Shown: piece after piece, positions 47,702 through 56,782 of the stretch | How positions within the stretch are numbered: the first letter of the stretch is position 1 | Layout: each line of letters opens with the position of its first letter | DNA from: Paraburkholderia humisilvae | Lineage (GTDB): Bacteria; Pseudomonadota; Gammaproteobacteria; Burkholderiales; Burkholderiaceae | Length of the DNA stretch: 64,000 nt | Direction of reading: 5' to 3' | Assembly: GCF_902859855.1 (NCBI RefSeq) | Contig: NZ_CADIKH010000029.1 | Location: 1-64,000 of the forward strand | The notes under the pieces: generated by a model | Seen by the model: only the letters and a program-made list of their open reading frames with translations | Told to the model about the DNA's origin: nothing | The model's database searches: none | Program-made: the position numbers and the translations under genes

Positions 47702-48637
47702 GTGAGTAACGCAATGACCCTTCCGAATACTCTCAGCCCGTCGTCGGCTAAGTCCGGCTCGGCAGGTGCACTGACGCTCGCGCACGCTTCGCTTCTGCCC
47801 GGGCAGTTGGGCAACATCGACGCCTACATCCAGGCCGTGAACCGGATTCCGATGCTGACGCCGGCAGAAGAGCGGCAGTTCGCGACAGAATTCCGCGAGC
47901 AGAACAATCTGGAGTCCGCGCGGCGGCTGGTGCTGTCGCACCTGCGGCTGGTCGTGTCGATCGCGCGCAACTACCTCGGTTATGGCCTGCCGCATGCGGA
48001 CCTGATTCAGGAGGGCAACATCGGCCTGATGAAGGCGGTGAAACGCTTCGACCCGGCGCAGAACGTGCGCCTCGTGTCGTATGCAATGCACTGGATCAAG
48101 GCGGAGATCCACGAATACATCCTGCGCAACTGGCGCATGGTGAAGGTTGCGACCACGAAGGCCCAGCGCAAGCTGTTCTTCAATCTGCGCAGCCACAAGC
48201 AGGGTTTGCAATCGTTCACGCCGGACGAGATCGACGGCCTCGCGAAAGAGCTCAATGTGAAGCGTGAGGAAGTCGCGGAAATGGAAACCCGGCTGTCCGG
48301 CGGCGATATCGCGCTGGAAGGTCAGGTCGAGGACGGCGAAGAGTCGTTCGCGCCGATCGCTTACCTCGCGGATTCGCATAGCGAACCCACCGCGGTGATC
48401 GCTCAACGCCAGCGGGACAAGCTGCACAGCGATGGCATTGCCACCGCGCTCGAGTCGCTCGACGCGCGCAGCCGCCGGATCATCGAAGCGCGCTGGCTGC
48501 AAGTCGAAGACGACGGTTCGGGCGGCTCGACGCTGCACGAACTGGCTGACGAATTCGGCGTGTCGGCGGAACGCATCCGGCAGATCGAAGCAAGCGCGAT
48601 GAAGAAGATGCGCAACGCGCTCGCCGACTACGCATAA
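47702..48637 (+). CDS. rpoH: RpoH, heat-shock sigma factor sigma-32 (GTG start)
   Basis: Directs transcription of chaperone and protease genes under heat stress. The 311 residues show region 2.1-2.4 (NNLESARRLVLSHLRLVVSIARNYLGYGLPHADLIQEGNIGLMKAVKRFD), the RpoH box QRKLFFNLR, and region 4 with the HTH (LHELADEFGVSAERIRQIEASAMKKMR). AAAGGAG lies eight bases before GTG 47702, while the in-frame ATG at 47714 is 20 bases away, so GTG was chosen. A perfect CIRCE element is upstream, suggesting HrcA control. Confidence 0.96.
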   Translation: MSNAMTLPNTLSPSSAKSGSAGALTLAHASLLPGQLGNIDAYIQAVNRIPMLTPAEERQFATEFREQNNLESARRLVLSHLRLVVSIARNYLGYGLPHADLIQEGNIGLMKAVKRFDPAQNVRLVSYAMHWIKAEIHEYILRNWRMVKVATTKAQRKLFFNLRSHKQGLQSFTPDEIDGLAKELNVKREEVAEMETRLSGGDIALEGQVEDGEESFAPIAYLADSHSEPTAVIAQRQRDKLHSDGIATALESLDARSRRIIEARWLQVEDDGSGGSTLHELADEFGVSAERIRQIEASAMKKMRNALADYA

Positions 48638-48677
48638 CGCGTGAATACCGGGCTTTGTCCCGGGCAAGAAAACTGAG

Positions 48678-48710
48678 GCCCTGCCGTCGAAAGACTGGCA
48701 GGGCTTTTTT
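48678..48710 (+). terminator. Rho-independent terminator after rpoH
   Basis: 8-bp stem GCCCTGCC/GGCAGGGC around an 11-base loop, followed by six T residues. It ends rpoH and isolates the cyd operon. Between it and cydP (48711-48928) nothing certain is seen. Confidence 0.92.
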
Positions 48711-48928
48711 GTCTCAGTTTCTACCGCGCTCGTCACCCCGGCGTTGCTCCCCGTCGTTCCCTTGACGTAGCGCAACGCGGGTCACAATACTTCTGTCTTC
48801 AGGACGCCTTCGCGACTTAATGCCGCATCGCGCAATACGCGTCGCGGCAACCGCGCTCCTAGAATCGTTATGCCCTTGCTAGCGGCCGCCAGGCGCCGCC
48901 GGCCAGGTGACGTCGTCATCCACCGATC

Positions 48929-49189
48929 ATGACCATAACGCTCAATCTCAGGAACCCGCTGCGCGCCGCATCGTGGGCGCGCATCGCAAGCTGGGCGCGC
49001 GGCCCGACCTTCGCACGCGACATCGTCATCGTGCTCGCGATCAAGTTCGCGCTGCTGTTCGCGCTCAAGCTCGCTTTCTTCAATCATCCGCAGGCGCAAC
49101 ACATGTCGCTGCCGCCTGAGCAAGTCGCACAGGCACTGCTATCGGTGCCCGCATCGAATCCGTCCGAAGGTGATCACCATGCCCGTTAA
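48929..49189 (+). CDS. cydP: CydP, small cytochrome bd oxidase-associated protein
   Basis: An 86-residue protein with one TM helix (DIVIVLAIKFALLFALKLAFF, about 31-51) followed by NHPQAQHMSLPPEQVAQALL. It matches the CydP family that precedes cydAB in betaproteobacteria, and its 3' end overlaps the cydA start by 11 bases. The family is annotated as a putative small subunit of the oxidase; its role is not well defined. Confidence 0.85.
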   Translation: MTITLNLRNPLRAASWARIASWARGPTFARDIVIVLAIKFALLFALKLAFFNHPQAQHMSLPPEQVAQALLSVPASNPSEGDHHAR

Positions 49190-50768
49190 CGAAGTCGTCG
49201 AGCTTTCGCGTCTTCAGTTCGCCATTACGGCGCTCTACCACTTCCTGTTCGTCCCGCTCACGCTTGGGCTGTCGTGGCTCCTCGTGATCATGGAGTCCGT
49301 CTACGTGATGACGGGCAAGCAGATCTACAAGGACATGACCCAGTTCTGGGGCAAGCTCTTCGGCATTAACTTTGCGATGGGCGTCACGACCGGCCTTACG
49401 CTCGAGTTCCAGTTCGGCACCAACTGGTCGTACTACTCGCACTACGTCGGCGATATCTTCGGCGTGCCGCTCGCCGTCGAAGGTCTGATGGCGTTCTTCC
49501 TCGAATCAACCTTCGTCGGGTTGTTTTTCTTCGGATGGAACCGTCTTTCGCGGGTTCAGCATCTGATCGTCACATTTCTGGTCGCGCTCGGGTCAAACCT
49601 GTCGGCGTTGTGGATTCTCGTTGCGAACGGCTGGATGAACAATCCGGTCGGCGCGGAATTCAACTACGAAACGATGCGCATGGAACTCGTGAACCTGTTC
49701 GACGTCGTGTTCAACCCGGTCGCGCAGGTGAAGTTCGTGCATACGGTGTCCGCGGGTTATGTGACTGCGTCGATGTTCGTGCTCGGCGTGTCGTCGTGGT
49801 ATCTGCTCAAGCGACGCGACACCGAATTCGCGCTGCGCTCGTTCGCGGTCGCAGCAGGTTTTGGACTTGCATCGACTCTCTGTGTCATCGTGCTCGGCGA
49901 CGAATCCGGCTATCGCACGGGTGAAGTCCAGCAGGTGAAGCTCGCGGCCATCGAATCCGAATGGGAGACCTCGCCGGCGCCCGCGCCGTTTACGATCATC
50001 GGTATTCCAAATCAAACGGGAGAGCGCACCGACTACGCGATCCGCATTCCGTACGTGCTCGGCCTGATCGCGACGCGCTCGCTCGATGTGCCCGTGGTCG
50101 GCCTGAAGGACCTGATTGCGCGGCACGAAGCGCGCATCAGGAACGGCATGATCGCGTACGAAGCATTGCAGAAGCTCAAGCAAGGCGACACCAGCGACGA
50201 AGTGCGCGCCACGTTCGACGAGCACAAGGCCGACCTCGGCTACGGGCTGCTGCTCAAGAAATTCGCGCCGAACGTGACTGATGCAACACCAGAGCAAATC
50301 AGGCAGGCCGCGAAGCAATCGATTCCACCGGTCGCGCCGGTGTTCTACTCATTCCGCCTGATGGTCGGTCTTGGCTTCCTGTTCCTCGCGACCTTCGTGC
50401 TCGCATTCTGGTTCTGCGCACAGCGTTCGCTGCTGCTCGACAAGCGTCGCTGGTTCCTGCACTGGGCCGTGTGGGCGATTCCGCTGCCCTGGCTCGCCGC
50501 GGAGTTCGGCTGGATCGTCGCCGAAGTCGGGCGCCAGCCGTGGACAATCGCCGGCATTCTGCCGACCGCGCTGTCCGCGTCCAGCCTTGCGCCGAGCGAC
50601 CTCTACGTGAGCCTTGCGGGCTTTGTGCTGTTCTACACCGCGCTGTTCGTCATCGAGATCATGTTGATGTTCAAGTACGCGCGACTCGGGCCGTCGTCGC
50701 TGCACACCGGGCGCTACCACCATGAAACGCTGCGCGAGCAGCCGATTGGCGCGAAAACGGCGACCTGA
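49179..50768 (+). CDS. cydA: CydA, cytochrome bd ubiquinol oxidase subunit I
   Basis: Carries haems b558, b595 and d and the quinol-binding loop of the bd oxidase. From the ATG at 49179 the protein has 529 residues (MPVNEVVELSRLQFAITALYHFLFVPLTLG with the haem-ligand His21 region) and about nine TM helices, with WGKLFGINFAMGVTTGLTLEFQFGTNW and the conserved GRQPWTIAG motif. A GTG at 49170 is an alternative start. The start overlaps cydP; cydB follows. Confidence 0.97.
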   Translation: MPVNEVVELSRLQFAITALYHFLFVPLTLGLSWLLVIMESVYVMTGKQIYKDMTQFWGKLFGINFAMGVTTGLTLEFQFGTNWSYYSHYVGDIFGVPLAVEGLMAFFLESTFVGLFFFGWNRLSRVQHLIVTFLVALGSNLSALWILVANGWMNNPVGAEFNYETMRMELVNLFDVVFNPVAQVKFVHTVSAGYVTASMFVLGVSSWYLLKRRDTEFALRSFAVAAGFGLASTLCVIVLGDESGYRTGEVQQVKLAAIESEWETSPAPAPFTIIGIPNQTGERTDYAIRIPYVLGLIATRSLDVPVVGLKDLIARHEARIRNGMIAYEALQKLKQGDTSDEVRATFDEHKADLGYGLLLKKFAPNVTDATPEQIRQAAKQSIPPVAPVFYSFRLMVGLGFLFLATFVLAFWFCAQRSLLLDKRRWFLHWAVWAIPLPWLAAEFGWIVAEVGRQPWTIAGILPTALSASSLAPSDLYVSLAGFVLFYTALFVIEIMLMFKYARLGPSSLHTGRYHHETLREQPIGAKTAT

Positions 50769-50813
50769 CGCGCCGCTGTCCGATCCGCCTCTTTCTGTAC
50801 GGAAAACATCATC

Positions 50814-51950
50814 ATGGACTACGCAACCCTCAAATTGATCTGGTGGGCGCTGATCGGCGTGCTGCTGATCGGCTTCGCGCTCACCGACGGCTTCGATATG
50901 GGCGTCGGCATGCTTCTGCCGTTCATCGGCAAGACGGACAACGAACGGCGTATTGTCGTCAACACAGTCGGCGCGACCTGGGAAGGCAATCAGGTGTGGC
51001 TGATCACGGCGGGCGGCGCGATGTTCGCCGCATGGCCGCTCGTTTATGCGGCATCGTTTTCAGGCTTCTACTTCGCGATGCTGCTGGTGCTGTTCGCCCT
51101 GTTCTTCAGGCCGGTCGGATTCGACTACCGCGGCAAACGCGACAATCCCCGCTGGCGCAACGCATGGGACTGGGCGTTGTTCGTCGGCGGCTTCGTACCG
51201 GCGCTGGTGTTCGGCGTTGCGTTCGGCAATTTGCTGCAAGGCGTGCCGTTCGCCTTCGACCAGGACCTGCGCACGACTTATCACGGCAGTTTTTTCGCGT
51301 TGCTGAATCCGTTCGCGCTGCTGTGCGGACTCGTCAGCGTGTCGATGCTCGCTGCGCACGGCGCGGCATTCGTCAGGACGAAGTCAGATGGCATGATCGC
51401 AAAGCGCGCGGCGCGCGCGCTGCGCATCGCATCGCTTGTCGCCGTTGTGCTGTTTCTGCTGGCGGGCGCGCTGATCGCGACCGCGATCGGCGGATATCAG
51501 ATCGTCGATGCTCCGCCGCTCGACACGGTGGCAAACCCTCTGCTGAAAAGCGTGATTGGCGCGCCGGGCTTGTGGCTCACGAACTATGCGTCGTATCCGT
51601 GGATGACGGCCGCGCCGAGCGCCGGCGTGCTCGGCGGACTGCTCGCATCGTTGCTCGCCAGTTCCCGCTTTGAGAAGACCGCGTTTCTCGCGACGTCGCT
51701 CATGGTGAGCGGCGTGATTCTGACTGCCGGGTTTTCGATGTTCCCGTTCATCATGCCGTCGTCACTCGATGCACGCAGCAGCCTGACCGTCTGGGACTCG
51801 ACGTCGAGCCGCATGACGCTGCAGATCATGCTGATCGCGGTCGTGATCTTCCTGCCGATCATTCTTGCGTACACGAGCTGGGTGTATCGCGTGATGCGCG
51901 GCAAGGTGACCGCGCAAGCGCTCGAGCGAGACCATCACTCGATGTATTGA
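50814..51950 (+). CDS. cydB: CydB, cytochrome bd ubiquinol oxidase subunit II
   Basis: Structural partner of CydA. The 378 residues begin MDYATLKLIWWALIGVLLIGFALTDGFDMGVGMLLPFIG, contain GATWEGNQVWLITAGGAMFAAWPLVYA and about eight TM helices, and end TSWVYRVMRGKV.... It lies 45 bases after cydA. Confidence 0.97.
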   Translation: MDYATLKLIWWALIGVLLIGFALTDGFDMGVGMLLPFIGKTDNERRIVVNTVGATWEGNQVWLITAGGAMFAAWPLVYAASFSGFYFAMLLVLFALFFRPVGFDYRGKRDNPRWRNAWDWALFVGGFVPALVFGVAFGNLLQGVPFAFDQDLRTTYHGSFFALLNPFALLCGLVSVSMLAAHGAAFVRTKSDGMIAKRAARALRIASLVAVVLFLLAGALIATAIGGYQIVDAPPLDTVANPLLKSVIGAPGLWLTNYASYPWMTAAPSAGVLGGLLASLLASSRFEKTAFLATSLMVSGVILTAGFSMFPFIMPSSLDARSSLTVWDSTSSRMTLQIMLIAVVIFLPIILAYTSWVYRVMRGKVTAQALERDHHSMY

Positions 51951-52002
51951 CCACCGACGCGCGAAGCCTTGCGCCGCGCGTCGCATCAACAAGGGGTATT
52001 CA

Positions 52003-52116
52003 ATGTGGTATTTCAGCTGGATTCTCGGCATTGGCGTCGCACTCGCGTTTGGCATCATCAACGTGATGTGGCTTGAGGCGCGGCGTTCGACCGTCGTGGC
52101 AACAACGAAGCGGTAA
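52003..52116 (+). CDS. cydX: CydX, small structural subunit of cytochrome bd (37 residues)
   Basis: A 37-codon gene encoding MWYFSWILGIGVALAFGIIN then VMWLEARR and a short polar tail. MWYFxWxLG and the single TM helix followed by a conserved Glu are the CydX/YbgT signature; CydX stabilises the haem sites of CydAB. AAGGGG lies six bases before the ATG. It is 52 bases after cydB and completes the operon cydP-cydA-cydB-cydX. Confidence 0.95.
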   Translation: MWYFSWILGIGVALAFGIINVMWLEARRSTVVATTKR

Positions 52117-52121
52117 ACGCA

Positions 52122-52152
52122 ACGCGGCGCCCTTGTATCAAGGGCGCCGCGT
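52122..52152. terminator. Strong hairpin between converging cydX and nagE
   Basis: A perfect 14-bp stem ACGCGGCGCCCTTG with its complement and a three-base TAT loop starts six bases after the cydX stop. No U-tract follows on either strand. It probably protects or ends the cyd transcript and possibly the nag transcript. Confidence 0.7.
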
Positions 52153-52211
52153 CTACTTCGCTGCGTCGTTTCCCGCTGCTGGTTCGCGGACTTGCGCAGT
52201 TCGACTTTCGA

Positions 52212-54029
52212 CTACGCCGGCTGTACCGCGGCGCCGCCAGTCGCCGGCAAGCGCGCCGACAGCTGCTGCTCATAGCGTTGCGCAGCTCGCCCGACGACCA
52301 CATGGAACGTATCGGTCGACACCCACGCGACATCGAGCATGCCGAGCCGCTGACGGTCCACCGCCGACGCATCGCGCACGACGATGCGCAGACGCGTCGC
52401 TGCGACCACCTGCAGCGACACGATATTCGTCGCGCCGCCGAACACCGCGAGCCAGCGCAGCGGATCCGGGTCCAGCGGACCGCTCGCGGCTGCCGATGCC
52501 GCGGCAACCGCCGCGACCGTCTCAGCGGCCGACGTCTGAGCCACCGAAAGCGCGGCATGGCTCGCCGCGGCGGCTCCGCCGCCCGAAGTGCCTGCGGCGT
52601 CGACGCCCTGCCCGATCGCCGTGCGGATTTCGTCGGCAATGATGTCCGCTTCCGGCCCGATGATCACCTGCACATTGGTCGAACCGCGCTTCAATACGCC
52701 ACGTGCGCCGATCGATTTCAATCCGGCGTCCGACACTTTTTCAGAATCCCGCACCGACAGACGCAAACGCGTGGTGCATGCATCGACGACCGTCAGATTG
52801 TCCGCACCGCCCAACGCTGCGATATACCGTTGCGCACGCGGCAGTGCTGAGCCGGCCGCCGGCGCGACATAGCCGCCGGCGACGGCCGCCGAAACGGCCT
52901 GTACGGAATCGGCGCCTTCCGGCTCACGGCCCGGCGTCGCCATGTTGAACTTGCGGATGAAGAAGCGGAACAGGCCGTAGTAAACAACCGCGTAAGCGAG
53001 CCCTATCAGAATCGCCTGCCAGCCTTTCGTCGACAGCCCGTAGTTCAATACGTAGTCGATCGCACCGGCCGAGAACGTAAAGCCGAGATGGATGCCGAGC
53101 GCCGAGCAGATCGCCAGCGCGAGGCCGGTCAGCACCGCGTGAATCGCATACAGCACCGGCGCGAGGAACATGAAGCTGAATTCGATCGGCTCGGTGACGC
53201 CGGTCAGAAACGACGTCAGCGCCATCGAGAACAGCAGGCCGCCGACCACCGCGCGGCGCTCCTTCGGCGCTTCGTGGAACATCGCCAGACACGCGGCCGG
53301 CAGGCCGAACATCATGACCGGGAAGAAGCCCGTCATGAAGGTGCCCGCAGTGGGGTCGCCGGCAAAGAAGCGATGCAGGTCGCCGGTCACCGCGGCGCCG
53401 CCGGGCGGCGTAAACGTGCCGAACACGAACCACGCAAGCGAGTTCAGAATGTGATGCAGGCCTGTCACGAGCAGCAGCCGGTTCAGCAGACCGAATACGA
53501 ACGCGCCGATTGCGCCGGCCGTCGTCAGCCAGTGGCCCGCGATGTCGATCGCCGACTGTATCGGCGCCCACACATAGCCGAACACAATGCCCAGCACGAG
53601 ACACACGACACCCGTGACAATCGGCACAAAACGCTTGCCGCCGAAGAACGCGAGGTAGTCGGGTAGCTTGATGTCCTTGTACCGGTTGTACAGCATCCCG
53701 GCGACGATACCCGCGATGATCCCCGACAGCACACCCATGTTGAGCTTGTCGTTGATGTCCTTCATCACCGCGACTTCGACGAGATAGCCGATCGCGCCGG
53801 CCAGCGCCGCGACGCCGTTATTGTCCTTCGCAAAGCCGACCGCGACGCCGATCGCGAACAGCAGCGGCAGGTTGTCGAAGATCGCACCGCCCGCATCGGC
53901 AATCATCTTGATGTTGAACACGTCCGGCTGTCCAAGCCGCAATAGCAGCCCGGCGACCGGCAGCACCGCAATCGGCAGCATCAGCGCGCGACCGAGGCGC
54001 TGCACCTTCAGAAAAGGGTTTCCATCCAT
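52212..54029 (-). CDS. nagE: NagE, N-acetylglucosamine-specific PTS EIICB with a second, Cys-less EIIB
   Basis: A 605-residue permease that imports and phosphorylates N-acetylglucosamine. EIIC spans about residues 1-350 (VQRLGRALMLPIAVLPVAGLLLRLG; LGFTFSAGAIDYVLNYG). EIIB follows, with phosphorylatable Cys418 in VVDACTTRLRLSVRD. After an Ala-rich linker, a second EIIB-like repeat (FGGATNIVSLQVVAATRLRI) has Ala543 where the Cys should be. GGAG seven bases before the ATG at 54029 fixes the start. EIIA is supplied by NagF. Last gene of the nag operon. Confidence 0.93.
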   Translation of the reverse strand: MDGNPFLKVQRLGRALMLPIAVLPVAGLLLRLGQPDVFNIKMIADAGGAIFDNLPLLFAIGVAVGFAKDNNGVAALAGAIGYLVEVAVMKDINDKLNMGVLSGIIAGIVAGMLYNRYKDIKLPDYLAFFGGKRFVPIVTGVVCLVLGIVFGYVWAPIQSAIDIAGHWLTTAGAIGAFVFGLLNRLLLVTGLHHILNSLAWFVFGTFTPPGGAAVTGDLHRFFAGDPTAGTFMTGFFPVMMFGLPAACLAMFHEAPKERRAVVGGLLFSMALTSFLTGVTEPIEFSFMFLAPVLYAIHAVLTGLALAICSALGIHLGFTFSAGAIDYVLNYGLSTKGWQAILIGLAYAVVYYGLFRFFIRKFNMATPGREPEGADSVQAVSAAVAGGYVAPAAGSALPRAQRYIAALGGADNLTVVDACTTRLRLSVRDSEKVSDAGLKSIGARGVLKRGSTNVQVIIGPEADIIADEIRTAIGQGVDAAGTSGGGAAAASHAALSVAQTSAAETVAAVAAASAAASGPLDPDPLRWLAVFGGATNIVSLQVVAATRLRIVVRDASAVDRQRLGMLDVAWVSTDTFHVVVGRAAQRYEQQLSARLPATGGAAVQPA

Positions 54030-54127
54030 TGTCCGCTCCACTCCACTTTCTTTTCATCGCGACGTCGAATGACGTCCATGCATGGGCATGCGTCAGCGCG
54101 GCGTGCGCCGCGCATTCGCGCTTTCAC

Positions 54128-56743
54128 TTAATCGAGCGGCCAGTTTTGCCGGCTCGCCGTTCTTACCGCTTGTGCCGAATCGAGCGCGAGCGCATCCTGC
54201 GCGCGCTGACGGCACTGCTGGTAATCGAGGGTGCGCACTCGCGCCTTGATCGCCGGCACCGACACCGGGTCCACCGAAAGCTCGGTCACACCGAGGCCGA
54301 CGAGTAGCGGCACCGCGAGCGGATCGCCCGCGAGCGCGCCGCACACGCCGACCCACTTGCCGTGCTTCTGTGCGCCGCGCACGGTCGCATCGATCAGCCG
54401 CAGCACGGCCGGATGCAGTCCGTCGGACTGTGCGGCGAGCTCCGGCTGACAACGGTCCATCGCGAGCGTGTACTGCGTGAGATCGTTGGTGCCGATCGAC
54501 AGGAAGTCCGCGTGCTGCGCAAGCTGGTCGGCAAGCAGTGCGGCCGACGGCACCTCGATCATCACGCCCACTTCGACCGGCTCGGTGCGTCCGGCTTCAT
54601 TTGCGAGTTCGTCGATACGGCGGCGCAAGCGCACCAGTTCGCCGGCGTCGGTCACCATCGGCAACAGAATGCGCACGGCGCTGACCGGCTGCACCGCGAG
54701 CAATCCGCGCAACTGATCGTCGAGCAGATCCGGACGTACCTGCGCGAGACGGATGCCGCGCAAGCCGAGCGCCGGATTCGGTTCGGGCGGCAGCGTCAGA
54801 TAGTCGACCTCCTTGTCCGCGCCGACGTCGAGCGTGCGGATGATCGCCGTGCGACCCGCGAGCGCATCGACAATCACCTGATAGCTCTGCCGATGTTCGT
54901 CGACGCTCGGCGCCGCCTGCCGGTGAATAAACAGCAGCTCGGTGCGCAACAGGCCGACCGCGTCGGTGCCGTTGTCGACAGCGGTCTTCGCATCGTCGAG
55001 CGTCGCGATGTTCGACGCGACTTCGACGCCACGGCCATCGCGTGTCGCCGCGACCTGATGCGACGCGCGCCGATTCGTTTCGCGCACGCCGGCAAGGCGC
55101 CGGCATTCATTGCGCGCGCGCTCGACATCGCGCAGGCTCGGCGCGTATTCGAGCCGACCGTGGCTCGCGTCGACGACCACCTGCGTGTGTTCCGCGATCC
55201 GGTGCAGCGCGTCGCCCATCGCGACCAGCGCCGGGAGGCCCAGCTGCCGCGCGATGATCGCCGCATGCGAAGTCGCACCGCCGCGCGCCATCAGCAGCGC
55301 GGTCACGCGCGTGCGATCGAGCGACGACAGATCGGACGGCGTGAACTCGTCGGCGGCCAGCACGGCTTCGTCGGGCAGTGCGCGCGCCGCCGTGTTTGCA
55401 TAGCCGAGTGCGCGCAGCACGCGTTTGCTGATGTCGCGCAGGTCCGCCGCGCGTTCGGCGAGCAGCGTATCGTCAACGTTCGCCAGAACCGCGATCTGCG
55501 ACTGGATGGCTGCGCGCCATGCGAATCCCGCGCTCTTGCCCAGGCTGATCAGATCGCGCGCTGCATCGACGAGCGTCGGGTCTTCGAGCAACACACGATG
55601 CACGGTGAAAATGCCCGCCGCGCCGACCGCGCCGCGCTGCGACGCGTCGCGCACGGTCGCGTTCAATTCCGCGTCGACCGCGGCGATCGCTTTGTCAAGG
55701 CGCCGGCTTTCCGATGCAGGGGTGCCTTGCGCGTGCTCGGGCGTCACGATATCGGCGTCGTCCCAACGCACGAGCTTGCCGACCGCGACGCCCGGCGCCG
55801 CGCACACGCCCGCAAGCGTGTTCGGCGCGGATGTCGCAGCGTTCGACGCAACGCTCGCCCCCATCAAACCCTCAACCTGCGGCGCCGGCGAGCTTTGCCG
55901 CGCCGGCTTCTCTTCGATCTCGCCATGCGCTTCGCGCATCAGTTCATGCGCAACCGCTTCGACTGCCGCCGCCGCCTGCGCGCCGATGCCGACAATCTCG
56001 ACCGTCGCACCTGCGCCCGCACCCAGCCCGAGCAAACCGACGACGCTTTCGACCGGCGCCTTGCGCCCGTTGTAGCGCACCTCGACATGCGCATCGAAGC
56101 CGCGCGCCGCTTCGCGCACGCGCGCCGCGGGCCGCGCATGCAGGCCGCCGGCGTGCGCCAGCGTGACTTGCCGGCGCGCCTCGTCGGTCACCGCGCTGGC
56201 ACTGCGCGCTGTTTCGGCAGCGGCGCCAGCGCGCGCACGCAGCACGAGTAGCGGCGTTTCGCCAGCTTTCAGCTTGTCGCCGCTGGCGCTGCACTCGACG
56301 ATCTCAAACGCCTCGGAATTCGCGATCGCGATCACTGACACGAGACTCGGCGCCGTGCGTGCAATGGTGTCCTGATCGAACTCGATCAGCACGTCGCCGG
56401 CGCGTACGTGTGCGCCCTGTTCGATCATCGGCGCGAAGCCTTTGCCGTTCAGCGCGACGGTGTCGATGCCGATATGCAGCAACACTTGCGCACCTTCCGC
56501 GGTCACGATCGTCACCGCATGCCCGGTACGCGCAATATGGGTGATCACGCCGTCGCACGGCGCAAGCAGCTTGCCTTCGAGCGGATCGACGCCGATCCCG
56601 TCGCCGAACATGCCACCCGAGAACACGGGGTCGGGCACGTCCGCGAGCAGCACCGCGGGTCCGGTCAATGGCGCAACCAGAACGATATGGTCTGCTAAAT
56701 CATTCACCGCCTGGCTGTTCGCAGGACTGGCCGTATGGCTCAT
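54128..56743 (-). CDS. nagF: NagF, EIIA(Glc-type)-HPr-EI fusion phosphotransferase
   Basis: Multidomain PTS protein carrying phosphate from PEP to NagE. In order over 871 residues: EIIA of glucose type with His75 and active His90 (VLLHIGIDTVALNGKGF), a linker, HPr with His202 (AHAGGLHARPAARV), and EI with His493 (GGATSHAAIIARQLGLPALV) and the PEP-binding part (MIEVPSAALLADQLA; FLSIGTNDLTQYTLAMDR). GAGGAGAT lies seven bases before the ATG. With NagE it forms a complete, dedicated PTS independent of the PTS-Ntr. Confidence 0.95.
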   Translation of the reverse strand: MSHTASPANSQAVNDLADHIVLVAPLTGPAVLLADVPDPVFSGGMFGDGIGVDPLEGKLLAPCDGVITHIARTGHAVTIVTAEGAQVLLHIGIDTVALNGKGFAPMIEQGAHVRAGDVLIEFDQDTIARTAPSLVSVIAIANSEAFEIVECSASGDKLKAGETPLLVLRARAGAAAETARSASAVTDEARRQVTLAHAGGLHARPAARVREAARGFDAHVEVRYNGRKAPVESVVGLLGLGAGAGATVEIVGIGAQAAAAVEAVAHELMREAHGEIEEKPARQSSPAPQVEGLMGASVASNAATSAPNTLAGVCAAPGVAVGKLVRWDDADIVTPEHAQGTPASESRRLDKAIAAVDAELNATVRDASQRGAVGAAGIFTVHRVLLEDPTLVDAARDLISLGKSAGFAWRAAIQSQIAVLANVDDTLLAERAADLRDISKRVLRALGYANTAARALPDEAVLAADEFTPSDLSSLDRTRVTALLMARGGATSHAAIIARQLGLPALVAMGDALHRIAEHTQVVVDASHGRLEYAPSLRDVERARNECRRLAGVRETNRRASHQVAATRDGRGVEVASNIATLDDAKTAVDNGTDAVGLLRTELLFIHRQAAPSVDEHRQSYQVIVDALAGRTAIIRTLDVGADKEVDYLTLPPEPNPALGLRGIRLAQVRPDLLDDQLRGLLAVQPVSAVRILLPMVTDAGELVRLRRRIDELANEAGRTEPVEVGVMIEVPSAALLADQLAQHADFLSIGTNDLTQYTLAMDRCQPELAAQSDGLHPAVLRLIDATVRGAQKHGKWVGVCGALAGDPLAVPLLVGLGVTELSVDPVSVPAIKARVRTLDYQQCRQRAQDALALDSAQAVRTASRQNWPLD

Positions 56744-56782
56744 CAAAACTATCTCCTCGACACGTCGCATCTGGGTTCCCGA

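Noticed and set aside
47663..48775. 370-codon minus-strand frame opposite rpoH
   Set aside because: Shadow of rpoH; it would also run through the rpoH terminator and ribosome-binding site.
54362..56251. 629-codon plus-strand open frame opposite nagF
   Set aside because: Arg-rich shadow of nagF in high-GC DNA; nagF has intact EIIA, HPr and EI motifs.
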